Below are positions 1 to 10,222 of a DNA stretch of 64,000 bases, in pieces. Under the pieces are notes generated by a model. The model made no database searches and was not told where the DNA came from. It was given only the letters and a program-made list of their open reading frames with translations. The first letter of the stretch is position 1; every line of letters begins with the position of its first letter. This stretch comes from Eutreptiella sp. 'Long Island Sound 2002' (Eukaryota > Euglenozoa > Euglenophyceae > Eutreptiales > Eutreptiaceae): the NCBI GenBank assembly GCA_964036045.1, contig OZ038383.1, positions 93,256,086-93,320,085 on the forward strand. The letters run 5' to 3'. The position numbers were made by a program, and so were the translations under genes.

Positions 1-2
1 CA

Positions 3-2069
3 CCGCCCTACGCACCCACCGGATCGAAACACGAACCCGTCCCCCCGGTAACGGGCCCAGTCCCACCACTAACCCTGCTACTGGCCCCGAACGAAGCCAA
101 ACCCACGCAGACCACCGTCATCCACCACGGGGCAAAATGGCGCATACCGAAACACCACATGACCGCCCGAGACCTACCAAAGGTCCCCCAAGATTCCCAG
201 AGCATGCCACGCACATGTTAGGCCTGTGACCCCGAGGCACCAACCACACCATGGCCCGTACTACACCTCATAGCACGCCAACACACCCACCCCACAACCC
301 ACCTACCACCACAGGCCTACGCATGGAAAGCCCCATGGTTCCACCGCACCGACACTAACCCCACGGTAGCATGGAACCCCGGCCACGCGCCCAAATGGCT
401 CTTCACCACTACACCCACATGCCCCCGCCCCGACCCGGCAGGGGTCGCCATCCATTACAGCATGTACGAGCCAGGCAGAACGGGCAAGCACGAGCACCCC
501 TACTATCCACTCCACCACTCCTGCCACACACCGGAGCACCAAACACAAACCCTCACATGCCACGACCTAAACCCCGACACAGCCTACATCCTCCACTACA
601 TCTACTCCTACCTCACACAAGGACAGCCGGAGCAGGGACTCATAGCCCTGTCCCCCCAAGCGAAGCACATCATCTCCAAAGGAATAGGGGTGTACGCCAC
701 CCCCATCCTGCAGCCCACAACCCCAGTAGCCCACCTCGCCACGGGCCTTGCCATATACGCCTACCTGCCATTGAACCCATGCCGCCTCCCACAACCATCA
801 CCGACGGACCGGCTCTTCTTCACCGACGCCTCAGGCGAATCCGCCCTCACGCCCATAACCGGGGGGGCCACCCTGCAGCTAGCCCACACCGGGGGACACT
901 ACCACATGGACCACCACACGGGCCACACCACCTATGGGGCCTCTTCCCACGGGGAGCTAGGGGCCATGGCCGACGCCATCACCGAGGTCGCGGCCCACCT
1001 ACCCGCCCACTCCCCGCACATCGTCCGGGTCTGGTTCGTGGTAGACGCCACTGTCGACACGCACCTGCTCCTCCGCATAGCAAGGCAACCACTTCACAAA
1101 GCAACCGCGACGAGCCTCGGCACCCAGGCACTGCTACTCTGGAAAGCCCTACGCAGCCTTCCCCCCTACGTCCAGCTCCACATCGTGAAACAAGAGTCCC
1201 ACAGGCACGAATACGGAAATGGTAAGGTCGACAACCAGGCAGTACACCAGCGCACAACACACCTACCAGCCCTCCAGATCCCTGACCTCGGCCGCAACCA
1301 CACACACCTCCAACACGTGCCCCCTGTACCCGAGCCCCATCAGACCCCGGACTGGGTACCAGAGGACGCCCCCTCTTCCTCCCACGACAGAGCGTACCAC
1401 TACCCCAACCCCATCCAACATCTCGCCCGCGTGCTCGGCGACGCAGACAGCCGGGCGCACATCCAGGAGCTCCAGGAAAGACTGCAAGTCCCCCTCTACC
1501 ACTCAGCGCTCCGCCCAGCAAACGTCCCAGCCCACCTCCAGAAACGACGCATCGAGCTCCTCAGGGAGCAACTGCCATTCCTCACCAGGGTCGCCAGATG
1601 GCTCGCCCGCAAGCACATCCACGTCCCTGACGAACACACCCGTTGCCCATGCAACCACACCACCCCGGAGGACTGGGAACACTTCAAGAAATACCCCCTC
1701 CATACAGACAGGGACACCCTAGTGGGCTGGTCCCCGGCGGAAACCCTGCGACAACACGAAGGATGGCCAACTCACAGCCACGCACACCAGGCCACCGAAC
1801 ACCTCTTCCGGGACCCCCTGATCAAAGAAGCCACCATGAGAGGGGCAGTGACACAGGCCCTGCACCGACACCTCACCAAACACACGGAAACCCCCATGGA
1901 GGCAGCAGCACACCTCCAGCTAGAAGCGGTCCGCAGAGCAGCGGCCCAAATGGTACACCGCAAACACCTCCTGCTAACACACGCGGAACAACTCACCGAC
2001 CCCACCGCCAGGGAACACATGCAGCGTCTCATCCATTACCATGCCGTGCATGACCCAGACGTCCACTAA
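3..2069 (+). pseudogene. LINE ORF2 C-terminal part with RNase H domain
   Basis: The frame is open from the window edge to TAA at 2067-2069, except for one TAG at about 219-221. Counting residues from position 462, an RNase H fold is visible: FFTDASG with catalytic D122, HGELGAMAD with E165, VWFVVDAT with D195, and a His-rich segment ending in GKVDNQA with D257. In LINEs this domain removes the RNA strand during cDNA synthesis. Further on lies a Cys/His cluster (CPCNHTTPEDWEH). The RT and APE domains expected upstream are outside the window. The single TAG could be a decayed sense codon. LINE-B carries an equivalent RNase H at ORF2 residues 1061-1182. The RNase H call is strong; I do not assign a clade. 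Confidence 0.8.
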
Positions 2070-3682
2070 CCCGCTCCACGCCCCGCACGCTCCCCCCGTC
2101 TCCATCCACAGGTCTCCAAGGCACCACCACAGCGCCCCGAGACCCGTCTCGCACCCAAGAAGCCACCCGGCACCGCCAAGTCCGGCCGAGCCCAGCCAGG
2201 GCCAACCATCCATCGACGTAGACGCGCAAGACCCCGGCAGCCCATCCAGCCCACCCCCCCCGGACCCGGGGCACCCCCCCCTCACACCGGCCACCATCCG
2301 CGACCCCGACCTCCTCCGAGCGACCCTCCAAGACAGGGCCCCGACCACCCCCCTGGGCTGGTACCGCCTACAAGAGGACCGGACCAAGATCACCGTCAAA
2401 GCCCTCCGGGACCTGACCACCCCAGGCAGCGGCCTCCACGAGACCATAGTAGACCTCGTGCTCTGGCGAGCCCGCAAACACACCCGGGGCCAGCCCATCT
2501 GGATCCCCCCCATCGAGTGGGGCCAGGCCCTGACGCACGACACCGGCAGCAACGTCACGCGTCGAGGGACCGTACGCCTACGGCGGGCCCAAGCGGAGAC
2601 GGACCACCCAGCGGACCCGAACCACCCGGAGCAGTGGGAACAGGCCACCGCGCCCAACCGCGACACCGCCCTCCGCGCCGCCGGCCTCCGCACCCCGGAC
2701 GACGACCGGCCCCCCCCCACCTACAGACTGTGGCGATCCCCCGCCGGAGGTCTGGGTTACAGTCCTCGAGCGCGGCCACTACTACGTGATAGCCGCTACG
2801 GCTACGTCCCCCGGCCCGCAATGGATCATCCAGGGGACAGAAACCATGTTCGCCCCGGAGACCGCCCCACCAGGGGCAGTGGGGGACCCCACCACCCAGC
2901 ACAGGATCCTCAGGGGTGTTCTCCAGCCAGGGGACACGCCCCCAGCCCGCGCCCTGGCCCAAATCACCTCAGGGAAGGCGGGCTACCACCTGGGATTGGC
3001 CATGCTCTGCCTAACCCACTGGATCCAGCGCCACTGGCCACCCACGGGGACCGTGCCCTGGGTTTGGGCCATCCCCACCGCCCACACACAAGTCGAGGCA
3101 GGCCCGGACACACGACCAAACCCCCCCCCCAGACCGCAACAGTCCCTCACCTGCGGGTACCACGCCATCCACAGGGTCCTCAACCGCGCGGGTCTTAGCC
3201 CAAAGCTAGCATGCCTCCTTCCCACCACTGACCAAAAGGTCCACCAGATACGAAAGCTCGTCTGCGAAATCCTTGCCGCGGCAGCAGAAGACGGCAAGCT
3301 TCTCCTCCAAACAGCCCGGCCTACAACCTCCCACGCAAGCGCGCGGCAAGCGGACACATACACCGGCACAGCACACACCCCCCGCACAATCCCCGCCCAT
3401 GCCCCCCCCCTCTCGCTGCTCAACCGGAGACCCACACACGCCCACCAGCGCGCGCACCCCCGGGCCCCGCGACACGGGCCTCCCCCACCCGCCCGAACAC
3501 CAGCACACGCCCGCCACACACCCACCCACCGGCCACCCTTCACCGCCCCCCACACTCGACAACCCACACACACCCGCCAAGGGGAGCCCTGCGCCCCGCG
3601 GCACGCCCACCCCACCCAGTGGCCCGCCCACGCCCCCCACACACACCCCATAGGACCCAGGCCCACCCCCCCCGGCCCCTGA
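2041..3682 (+). pseudogene. Putative C48 (Ulp1-like) cysteine peptidase ORF downstream of LINE ORF2, frameshifted
   Basis: The ATG at 2041 overlaps the end of the RNase H ORF by 29 bases in another frame. The first half (2041 to about 2730) has a Pro-rich leader, then LHETIVDLVLWRARKH, which resembles the substrate-side helix region of Ulp1 peptidases. The frame then shifts near 2730-2750. The second frame gives VTVLERGHYYVIA (candidate catalytic His), WIIQGTET where DSL-type Asp motifs usually sit, then VWAI and QQSLTCGYHAIHRVL (candidate Gln and Cys). Spacing and order fit a C48 peptidase, but the Asp is not obvious and no search was possible. LINE-B ORF2 ends with a comparable series (LWAI, then GLCGDVIPSWCAAL), which supports a shared module. 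After about 3300 the ORF is low-complexity Pro/His/Arg. Confidence 0.45.
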
Positions 3683-4205
3683 ATGCAGCCCACGCGAACT
3701 GTTCCCCCCCGCGGACACCAACCCACACGACCTCGCACATTGCAGGACCCGGGCCCAGCCGAGCCCAGAAAGAGAAGGCCGCAGCCCCGCGCCTCCCTCC
3801 CCCGCCGCTGCCGACCAGATCGGCCCGCCGGGCTGCCAGGTCACGACCGGGCCCCCCAAGCCGCCCGCCCCGGACTTACAACCCGGGGACATGCCCTCCA
3901 TCCTCCCCGCCGTGGCCGCAGCAGAAGCCGCCGTCCGCAAGCCCGCCCGCATCACAGCCCAACCCGCGTCCACCACCTCCTCCTCGTCCTCAGCCTCATC
4001 CACCTCCTCCACCTCATCCTCCGACCCCCCCCTCCCCGCCAAACTCATCCTCAAGGCCACGGCGAAAGCCAAAGCCACGGCCGCACGCACCGACCCCCCA
4101 ACCCCCACACAGGCGACTCAGGCACCCCGGCAACCCACCGGGACGACCCCCGACCCGACATCGGCGCCCTCACACCTCCGGACAGAGGTACTCCTCAACC
4201 TGGAA

Positions 4206-4349
4206 CCGGACCCCAACCCCAAACCCGACCCCAAACCCGAACCGGACCCCAACCCCAAACCCGACCCCAAACCCAAACCGGACCCCAACCCCAAACCCGA
4301 CCCCAAACCCAAACCGGACCCCAACCCCAAACCCGACCCCAAACCCAAG
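4206..4349 (+). repeat. 36-bp tandem repeat, four units
   Basis: Units begin at 4206, 4242, 4278 and 4314, each starting CCGGACCCCAACCCC. In frame they give repeated Pro-Asp-Pro-Lys/Asn residues. The period being divisible by three keeps the frame. The units are nearly identical, so the expansion is recent. Confidence 0.85.
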
Positions 4350-4755
4350 CCGGCGCCCACGCGAGCACACACAACACCGCATACGCAACGACACAAAACC
4401 ACCCGACACCACCCCCGCCCGGGCCCTCGCCCAAGCCAGGACCCCCCACCCACCGCAACCCGCGCCCCCCTCCCGCCGGCACCCACCACCACCGCGGAGA
4501 CGGCCACCCAGCACGACCTTGTCCAGGCCCTCGTCCACATCCCCGTCACCAAGCGCCCCGTCATCCATCCCCCACAAACCACCACCACCGCCGGCCAAAC
4601 CGACCCAGGGACGTGGGACCCCTCAACCACCGTCACCGTCAAGCCCGGCCCCCAGCCCTTCCCCCATGCCCACCACATAGTGCAGCCCCGGGGACTGCCC
4701 ACGATGCCCAACCCCCCACCCCCACAAGGGGGACCGGAAAACCCACAAGGACTCC

Positions 4756-6063
4756 ATGGGCCATACCCGCAACACCAACCCCACCACTACCCACACCACC
4801 ACCACCAGCGGCCCCACCACCACCACTACCAACACCACCCCCACCACTACCACTGCCCACCGCCCTACCCCACCGGGCCACAACCCCCCGTACACGAACA
4901 GCACCAGCGGACGGGATGGCAGCCACCGAGCGCCCCACCCGCATACCCCACCTACCGCCAGGAGGAACCCCCCCCCGTACCAGCCACCACCCCCGTACCA
5001 GCCGTACCCCCGCGGCCACCATCCGATGGCCGAAGGGGCCCCATGGACGACGGGGGACCTCCCCCCCCGGGCGGCACCGCGCGAGGCCCCGTACACCCCC
5101 GGCCACCATCCGATGGCCGAAGGGGCCCCATGGACGACGGGGGACCTCCCCCCCCAAGCGGCACCGCGCGAGGCCCCCCAGGAGCCGCCGACGCTTCCGG
5201 ACTGGCCCGACTCGAGCGACGGGGGCCGGTCCCGCAAACGGCGGCGCTCCCGCTCCCCCCCCGCACGACACACTCGCCCACGGCGCCCACACTCCCACCG
5301 CGCCTCAACCACCCACTCGCGCTGCTCCCACTCCCCCAGGTACCACCACGACCCCCAGGGACCCCGCTCCCGTCGCTCCCGCTCCCCCGGGCACCACCAC
5401 GAGCGCCACCGCCGCCCCATGTCCCCCTCCCCCTCCCCCCACCGGCCAACCAGCCCCCGCCACCACCACTCCCGCTCCCCCCGACGCAGCCAGGCACGCC
5501 ACTGCCGCCCCACGTCCACCTCCCCCTCCCCCCACACGCCCCGCCGGGCTCCCCGTTCCCCCTGCCACCCGTACCCATCCACCACCCCCTGCCCCCGCCA
5601 CCACCACTCCCGCTCCCCCGGACGCCACCGAGCGCGCCACCGCCGCCCCATGTCCACCTCCCCCTCCCGCTCCCCCCTCCGCCCGTACCCGTCCTCCACC
5701 CCCAGCCCCCGCCGCCGCCGCTCCCGCTCCCCCAGGCACCGCCACCCCCGCCACCACCGCAGGTCCACGTTTTCCCCCCGCCGCTCCAGGACCCCGGGCA
5801 CGGACCCCTCCCCCCCCCGGGCCCCCGCCTACCTCGCCTGGTGGTCTCCCCCCGCTCTGCAGGAGCTCCGCCGCTGGGTGAAATGGGCCGGGGGGGCGGG
5901 AAGGCACGAAGGGGTGCACATGGTGCATACCTTCGAGGAGGTGCGCACCCGCAACCCCGCAAACCCCAACGAGGCCGCCCCGGAGGCCATCATGCCGCAA
6001 GCGGCATGGGAGGCCCTCCTCCGCGATGCGGTCCAGGGCCTCCGCCCCCCCTACACCCCCTAA
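4756..6063 (+). CDS. Possible RS-domain protein of LINE-A
   Basis: A 435-codon frame whose middle part (about residues 155-355) is an Arg/Ser/His-rich domain with repeated SPSP, SRSP and HHHSRSP motifs, preceded by SSDGGRSRKRRRSRSPP. The last 80 residues are not repetitive (VKWAGGAGRHEGVHMVHTF, then MPQAAWEALLRDAVQGL). LINE-B ORF1 also ends in an RS-rich segment after an acidic SD stretch, so this could be a related nucleic-acid-binding protein in an unusual 3' position or from another insertion. RS domains usually bind RNA or splicing factors. Other frames here are also open (one reaches 1,031 codons), so coding is uncertain. The non-repetitive C-terminus is the best argument for this frame. 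Confidence 0.3.
   Translation: MGHTRNTNPTTTHTTTTSGPTTTTTNTTPTTTTAHRPTPPGHNPPYTNSTSGRDGSHRAPHPHTPPTARRNPPPYQPPPPYQPYPRGHHPMAEGAPWTTGDLPPRAAPREAPYTPGHHPMAEGAPWTTGDLPPQAAPREAPQEPPTLPDWPDSSDGGRSRKRRRSRSPPARHTRPRRPHSHRASTTHSRCSHSPRYHHDPQGPRSRRSRSPGHHHERHRRPMSPSPSPHRPTSPRHHHSRSPRRSQARHCRPTSTSPSPHTPRRAPRSPCHPYPSTTPCPRHHHSRSPGRHRARHRRPMSTSPSRSPLRPYPSSTPSPRRRRSRSPRHRHPRHHRRSTFSPRRSRTPGTDPSPPRAPAYLAWWSPPALQELRRWVKWAGGAGRHEGVHMVHTFEEVRTRNPANPNEAAPEAIMPQAAWEALLRDAVQGLRPPYTP
5014..5187 (+). repeat. 87-bp tandem duplication
   Basis: Two adjacent units at 5014-5100 and 5101-5187, both beginning GGCCACCATCCGATGGCC. They differ at only a few positions towards their 3' ends. The period is a multiple of three, so the overlying open frame is preserved. 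Confidence 0.85.
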
Positions 6064-6774
6064 GCCCTCCGCCAGTGGCTCCAGGCCACCCACCCCCAAG
6101 CCTGGGCCACCGGCGCCCCCTCCCCACCCCGCCCCTCCCGCCACCACCACACCAGGAAGGGGCAGGACAAGGGCAAGGGAAGGGCAAGGGGCACCAAGGA
6201 GCACACAGGCAAGAGGGCACGGAAGGGCCCCAAGTGAGGGCAGGCACACGCAGGGACAGGGCGCCGGAAGCGACACCACATGGGGGCAGGAAACCACCCA
6301 AGAACCAGGACGGGGCGGGAACGGGGACCAAGACACGGAGGACAAGGGCACCACGGCAGGCACCACGACCCACACCCAGGAAGGGCACACCACGACGGGG
6401 AGACAAGCGCCGCCCCAGCCCCACCAAACACCCCAACACACACCACCGAAGCAAACATCGGACGCCATACGGATCACACCAGCGCACGCCCACCGGCCAC
6501 CGGAAACCACACGGAGAACGGAGGGCACACCTACACGGGGAGTACGGGCCACACCCACAGAGGAAGCCGCAGGGAACGCCGCCGCACGGCGCACCACCAC
6601 GCCCTCACCGCCAGGCGACGACCCCGACCACCACAAAGGCCACCTCACAGGCACCGGAAGAGGACGAAAGCACGGCGGCGGCACCCACGACTACGGACCG
6701 AAACCCCCAGAGGACACGGGACCAAGGCACAGGCCCCCAGGGAGGGCAACCCCACGGACCGTCACGCGACCACA

Positions 6775-7449
6775 CCATGGGCTATAAGGGCCGGGCTGCG
6801 TTACCGTCGCGGTTTGACGCAGAGTATTGCTATGCACTTGGATTGACGGCCGGGGGCTTGATCTCAGCTGGTCTCACGTCCGTGAGGGCGTCCGTCACCA
6901 ACCTGTTTCGTCCAGTGGAGGAATGGCACTGCGGCGGCACGCCGATCCCGTCCATGATGAATATCGAGCGCCGCAAGGGGAAGTGAAAGGCTGTGATCGA
7001 TCGCGAAGGCCTTGGTGCTGCTGGATGGTGCCCCCTTCAAGGCCATCTCCGAGCGCCGTGAAGACTGGAAGTGCCAAGATTACTGCCGGTGCCCCGGACC
7101 CCTGCAGTTCAGCACCGGAGATATGGACATCCCCCTGACCCTGAAGCATGAGCTCATCCCTGCCCGCGGCACCGACCCGGACCCTCATGTCCCTGCCAGC
7201 GCAGCCGAGCTGCAGTGCAAGCCTTTCGCCACTCAAACAGCGTTCGGAAGCCACCTCCACCGTCCGACTCCTGATTTCTGTTTGTCTGCCTTGGAGAAGG
7301 AACGCCTTTCCTACACCCCGAGAACGCCTGCCTGTCTGCGAGGCCCGGTGAAGATAGAGTCCATGGGTGAGAGTCAGCGTGCACGCCCCAAGGACACCGT
7401 GATCATTCAGCAGAATTTCCCGAAGACCTACCAGGCTGACCTCCACTGA
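6775..7449 (+). pseudogene. Truncated diphosphate-fructose-6-phosphate 1-phosphotransferase (PFP) pseudogene
   Basis: Base composition changes abruptly near 6775 from C-rich to balanced. The translation matches the C-terminal part of PPi-dependent phosphofructokinase as I know the family: MGYKGRAALPSRFDAEYCYA, then SVTNLFRPVEEWHCGGTPIP and MMNIERRKGK. After a TGA at about 6985 and a one-base shift near 7010 it continues in another frame with LVLLDGAPFKAISERREDWK, CPGPLQFSTGDMDIPLTLK and a C-terminus ending at TGA 7447-7449. PFP interconverts fructose 6-phosphate and fructose 1,6-bisphosphate with pyrophosphate in the cytosol. Only the last ~220 codons are present and no intron is seen, so this looks like a retrotransposed mRNA end or a 3' transduction. 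Upstream it is in frame with the low-complexity ORF. The break makes it non-functional. Confidence 0.75.
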
Positions 7450-9110
7450 CCCACCGCGACACCACGCGAGACCACGGCACACCGCACCACAGCGCGCCAC
7501 AGAGCAACGCACCGCAGCACGACGTGACGCGACGCGGCACAGAGCGGCACAGCACGACACAACTGACCCTAACCTGAGGGACTAACCGAAGCCAGCCACC
7601 GCACACCCGGGAAGGCGCCGCGCCACCACGCCACACACCAGCACCGCAGGCCACACACGGGGCCACAGCGTGCAAGGCGACAACGGTGACGGACCACCCA
7701 GAAGATTACAGCCGGCACCGCAGAGGGGTAAGGACACGAACAACCCCAGCCCCCTAACCCAAAACCACAAGCAGCCGCCTGGCGCAGCCGCCCAGCCGGC
7801 AGAGCCAGGACCTAACCCAGCAAGAAGGGGCGCCGAGCCCACCGTGTACAAAGCCCACCCGACCCATGGGGCCGGAACGTGGCCACACAGAACGCAACTG
7901 AAGACAGCAGCCCGGAAGACAACACTGAATGCAGGCCAGTGCGTGCGCCAGCCCAGGGAAGGCAGAGGGAGGAACAGGCAAGCCCCCCCCCAAAAAAAAA
8001 AAAGGAGGGGGGAAGGGGAAAAGGCACGAAAACAGCCCACAGCCGCCAAACCGCCCCCCAACACCACCACAGGCGGCCAAGCCCCCCCCCAGAAGGCAAC
8101 GAAAAAAGACAAAAGGACCCCCACAGAGGCACAGGGGGACCACCCACCCAAAACCGGCAACACCAAGCCAGTAACAGCGGATCACGGGGAAAAGGGACAC
8201 GGAAAAAAAAAAAAAAAAAAAAAGAGAGCCACCAGCCCAGCCCGAAAGAAAGGGGATGGAGGGACAGGGACCACAAAGCCCAAAAAAAAAAAAAGAAAAG
8301 AAAAAACCAAAGCGCAAAAAAAAAAAAAAAAAAAACACATCCCGACAACCCAGCCAAGAAGGGCTGGGCACAGGCGAGACCCGGGCCCAGCACACACGCC
8401 CACACCGCGCGCCGGAACCGGAAGCGGCGGGGGGCAAGCGGGGCGCCCACGAAACCACACACGTCCCAAAAGCAGGCCGAACCCGAAGCCCAACCACGAA
8501 CACCACAAACAGCCGACACTAGAGGGACAACACCACAAACCGTGCCCAAACACACCCACCCAAGACCCCAGCCAGGACTGGCGGGGTCAACAAAACCCGC
8601 ACCCAACCGCCAACCGGACCCAAACACAAACGCCACACAACAGTAAGAAACCCAGTGCCCACAGCCCGGGCACTGAGGCAGCCCGTGCCATGCAGGTGAC
8701 CCGGCCAAACGAGATCCGGAGACCGGGGGTAAGGCTGCATCCTAAGGCCTGCGCTGCTTTGGGACTCGAGGCGGAGCGTGCGACACCCAAGCGCCTCGAA
8801 ACCCTAGTACCAAGAACGTGCATGCACGCCTTGGGAACGGGATACGCCAGGAAGTCCGGTGAACCCCTAGGGTTCCGCCCAAAAGAGGGGACGTTCGCAA
8901 GCATCGGGGCACACCCTCCCGGCGAGACAAGCATGTCACGCTGGCGGCGATCAGCCCTCCCGGCGAAGCCCGGGGCCGCTTTGTTGGGGGCCAACAGTCA
9001 GGTCTAGCGGGAAGTAAGCCGCCTCCCCTCTTCACGCGCGAAGCCTCTTCCTGTTCGTCACAGGGGCGACGCCAGGGGGAACCATGGGGCGCCTCTCCAC
9101 GACCGAGTGC
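7450..9110 (+). other. LINE-A 3' UTR, low complexity
   Basis: CA-rich sequence (7450-7650) followed by A-, C- and G-homopolymer-rich sequence with very few T. About 7960-9110 is collinear with 35700-36862 in LINE-D, nearly identical over 8650-9110. It contains C9-A12-G-rich runs at 7983-8014 and long A runs near 8204-8223 and 8281-8335. Reading frames here are open on both strands because stop codons need T and A. I do not regard the 445-codon frame at 7670-9007 as a gene. Confidence 0.7.
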
Positions 9111-9126
9111 ACCTACCTACCTACCT
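9111..9126 (+). repeat. (ACCT)4 LINE 3' tail
   Basis: Four ACCT units end the segment shared with 36400-36882. Sequence beyond 9126 no longer matches, so this marks the 3' insertion boundary. Microsatellite tails in place of poly(A) are known for several LINE clades. Confidence 0.8.
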
Positions 9127-9707
9127 CAACTTTCTTGGACTGCTGATGACCTTCAGCAATGCCACAGCAATCAGCATGGCGTAATTGCATTCTGTCACGT
9201 GTCTGCACCATGTCAGACGCTGATACAGTGACACACTCATAAGGCAGGCAAACAACCCTGCACTGGGTCAATAATCAACTGAAATGCACAGAAACACGGC
9301 AGACAAAAAATCAACGTATCCGTAACGCCGGCGAAGTAAACAAAAGTCTTGGGGCACCGTATCCAGTGGCCTGACACCCCATCACAGGTCGGGATGTCCG
9401 GGGCAATCCATGCCCCATGTGTTCTTCCTGCTCTTCCATCAGAGGTAACACTGGATAACTTCAGTGGCCGTCTGGCCTGACCAGCGTGCCCTCAGGGAAG
9501 AACCTGGGGTTAGCAACAGCAAATACTGTACATCCAATATCAGCCAGCGCCTGTGCATCAACTGTTAAATCAAAACCCAAAATATGCACCTTTGCAGGTA
9601 ACATAAGCTGCAGCAGGGCGTCACTAACCTTCCTCACACCGTGCCTCACCCCTGTCCCCCTTTGGCCTGACAGCACCAAAGAAACTCCCTGGTATGGGGG
9701 CGCAAGC
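9127..9707. other. Spacer between two LINE 3' ends
   Basis: Balanced-composition sequence between the LINE-A tail (ending 9126) and the inverted LINE-C tail (starting 9708). The two LINEs meet tail to tail here. The only recognisable content is a minus-strand protease remnant at 9461-9679. Confidence 0.6.
9461..9679 (-). pseudogene. Remnant of a retroelement aspartic protease
   Basis: A 72-codon minus-strand frame contains LADIGCTVFAVANPRFF, which aligns with the protease of Ty3-1 (LVDFGCQAVALANPNVF, residues 55-71 of the frame at 22789-25062). Both have D-x-G-C at the active site instead of the usual DTG or DSG, and the same ALANP/AVANP block. No flanking RT or gag is seen, so it is a small fragment of a related Ty3/gypsy element. 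Similarity was judged by eye over about 20 residues. Confidence 0.5.
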
Positions 9708-9723
9708 AGGTAGGTTGGTAGGT
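9708..9723 (-). repeat. LINE-C 3' tail, degenerate (ACCT)4
   Basis: On the sense (minus) strand this reads as ACCT/ACCA units following a GGGGCAACCCC segment. It marks the 3' end of the inverted LINE and faces the LINE-A tail across the 580-bp spacer. Confidence 0.6.
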
Positions 9724-10222
9724 CGACTCGAGACTGGGGTTGCCCCGCAGGGGGGACTTACCAAGGGGCTTTTGCTCACCCACCCACGGCCCTACTGCAC
9801 GTGCCCCGACAAAGCGGCTCCCCCACATGGGGGGAGGGCGCGGTCGCCGCGAGCAGTACCCTACAGCGGGTTCTGCCCAGAGAGGTAACCCATGTTCGAC
9901 CGAAGTCTCACATTCCTCTCCTCCGGGCTAATGATACGTGGGGGAGGGTCCCATCGCACATCCTCATCAACCTCCGGATTCTGGGGCCCAGGGGCCGGGA
10001 GCCAGGCCAAAGGCGCTGTCCTGCAGGCACCCCCACCTGGGTTGGTGTTCAGTAGGCGTGAGGCGACTTGAAGAAGCACGTGCTACGGGACTCGCATGCC
10101 GTGGCGCACACTCACGCCTCCTGACTCGGTCGAGCTTGCGCTCTCCCGGGGGGCCGGGGGTTCGAAGTAGGTCGTTGTGGTTTGTTGGTCGGTCGATTAA
10201 CTGTTCGGCGTAGTTTGTTAAT

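Larger units (their letters stand above)
3683..6774 (+). other. Pro/His/Arg/Ser-rich low-complexity region of LINE-A
   Basis: About 3.1 kb of C-rich, T-poor sequence in which several frames stay open simply because stop codons are rare. It encodes runs of Pro, His and Thr-Pro in every frame. It contains a 36-bp repeat (4206-4349), an 87-bp duplication (5014-5187) and a degenerate array around 5220-5780 built on CACCACTCCCGCTCCCC. I see no conserved domain except the possible RS-rich protein at 4756-6063. Which frame, if any, is translated cannot be decided from sequence alone. Confidence 0.6.
1..9126 (+). mobile_element. LINE-A, 3' part of a non-LTR retrotransposon cut by the window edge
   Basis: Order on the plus strand: the C-terminal part of an ORF2 with RNase H (3-2069), an overlapping peptidase-like ORF (2041-3682), Pro- and Arg/Ser-rich low-complexity sequence (to about 6774), a phosphofructokinase pseudogene (about 6775-7449), then a low-complexity 3' UTR ending in four ACCT units at 9111-9126. 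The last ~450 bases are nearly identical to 36400-36882, which ends in the same tail, so this is a shared LINE 3' terminus. The endonuclease and RT would lie left of the window. The sense strand is rich in C and A and poor in T. That all these parts belong to one insertion is inferred from common orientation and the shared 3' end; nested events between 3.7 and 7.5 kb are possible. Confidence 0.75.

Noticed and set aside
8695-9007. Conserved peptide repeated at 36442-36720 as a LINE protein
   Set aside because: The DNA is conserved as the LINE 3' terminus; the peptide has no start context of its own and lies next to the tail.
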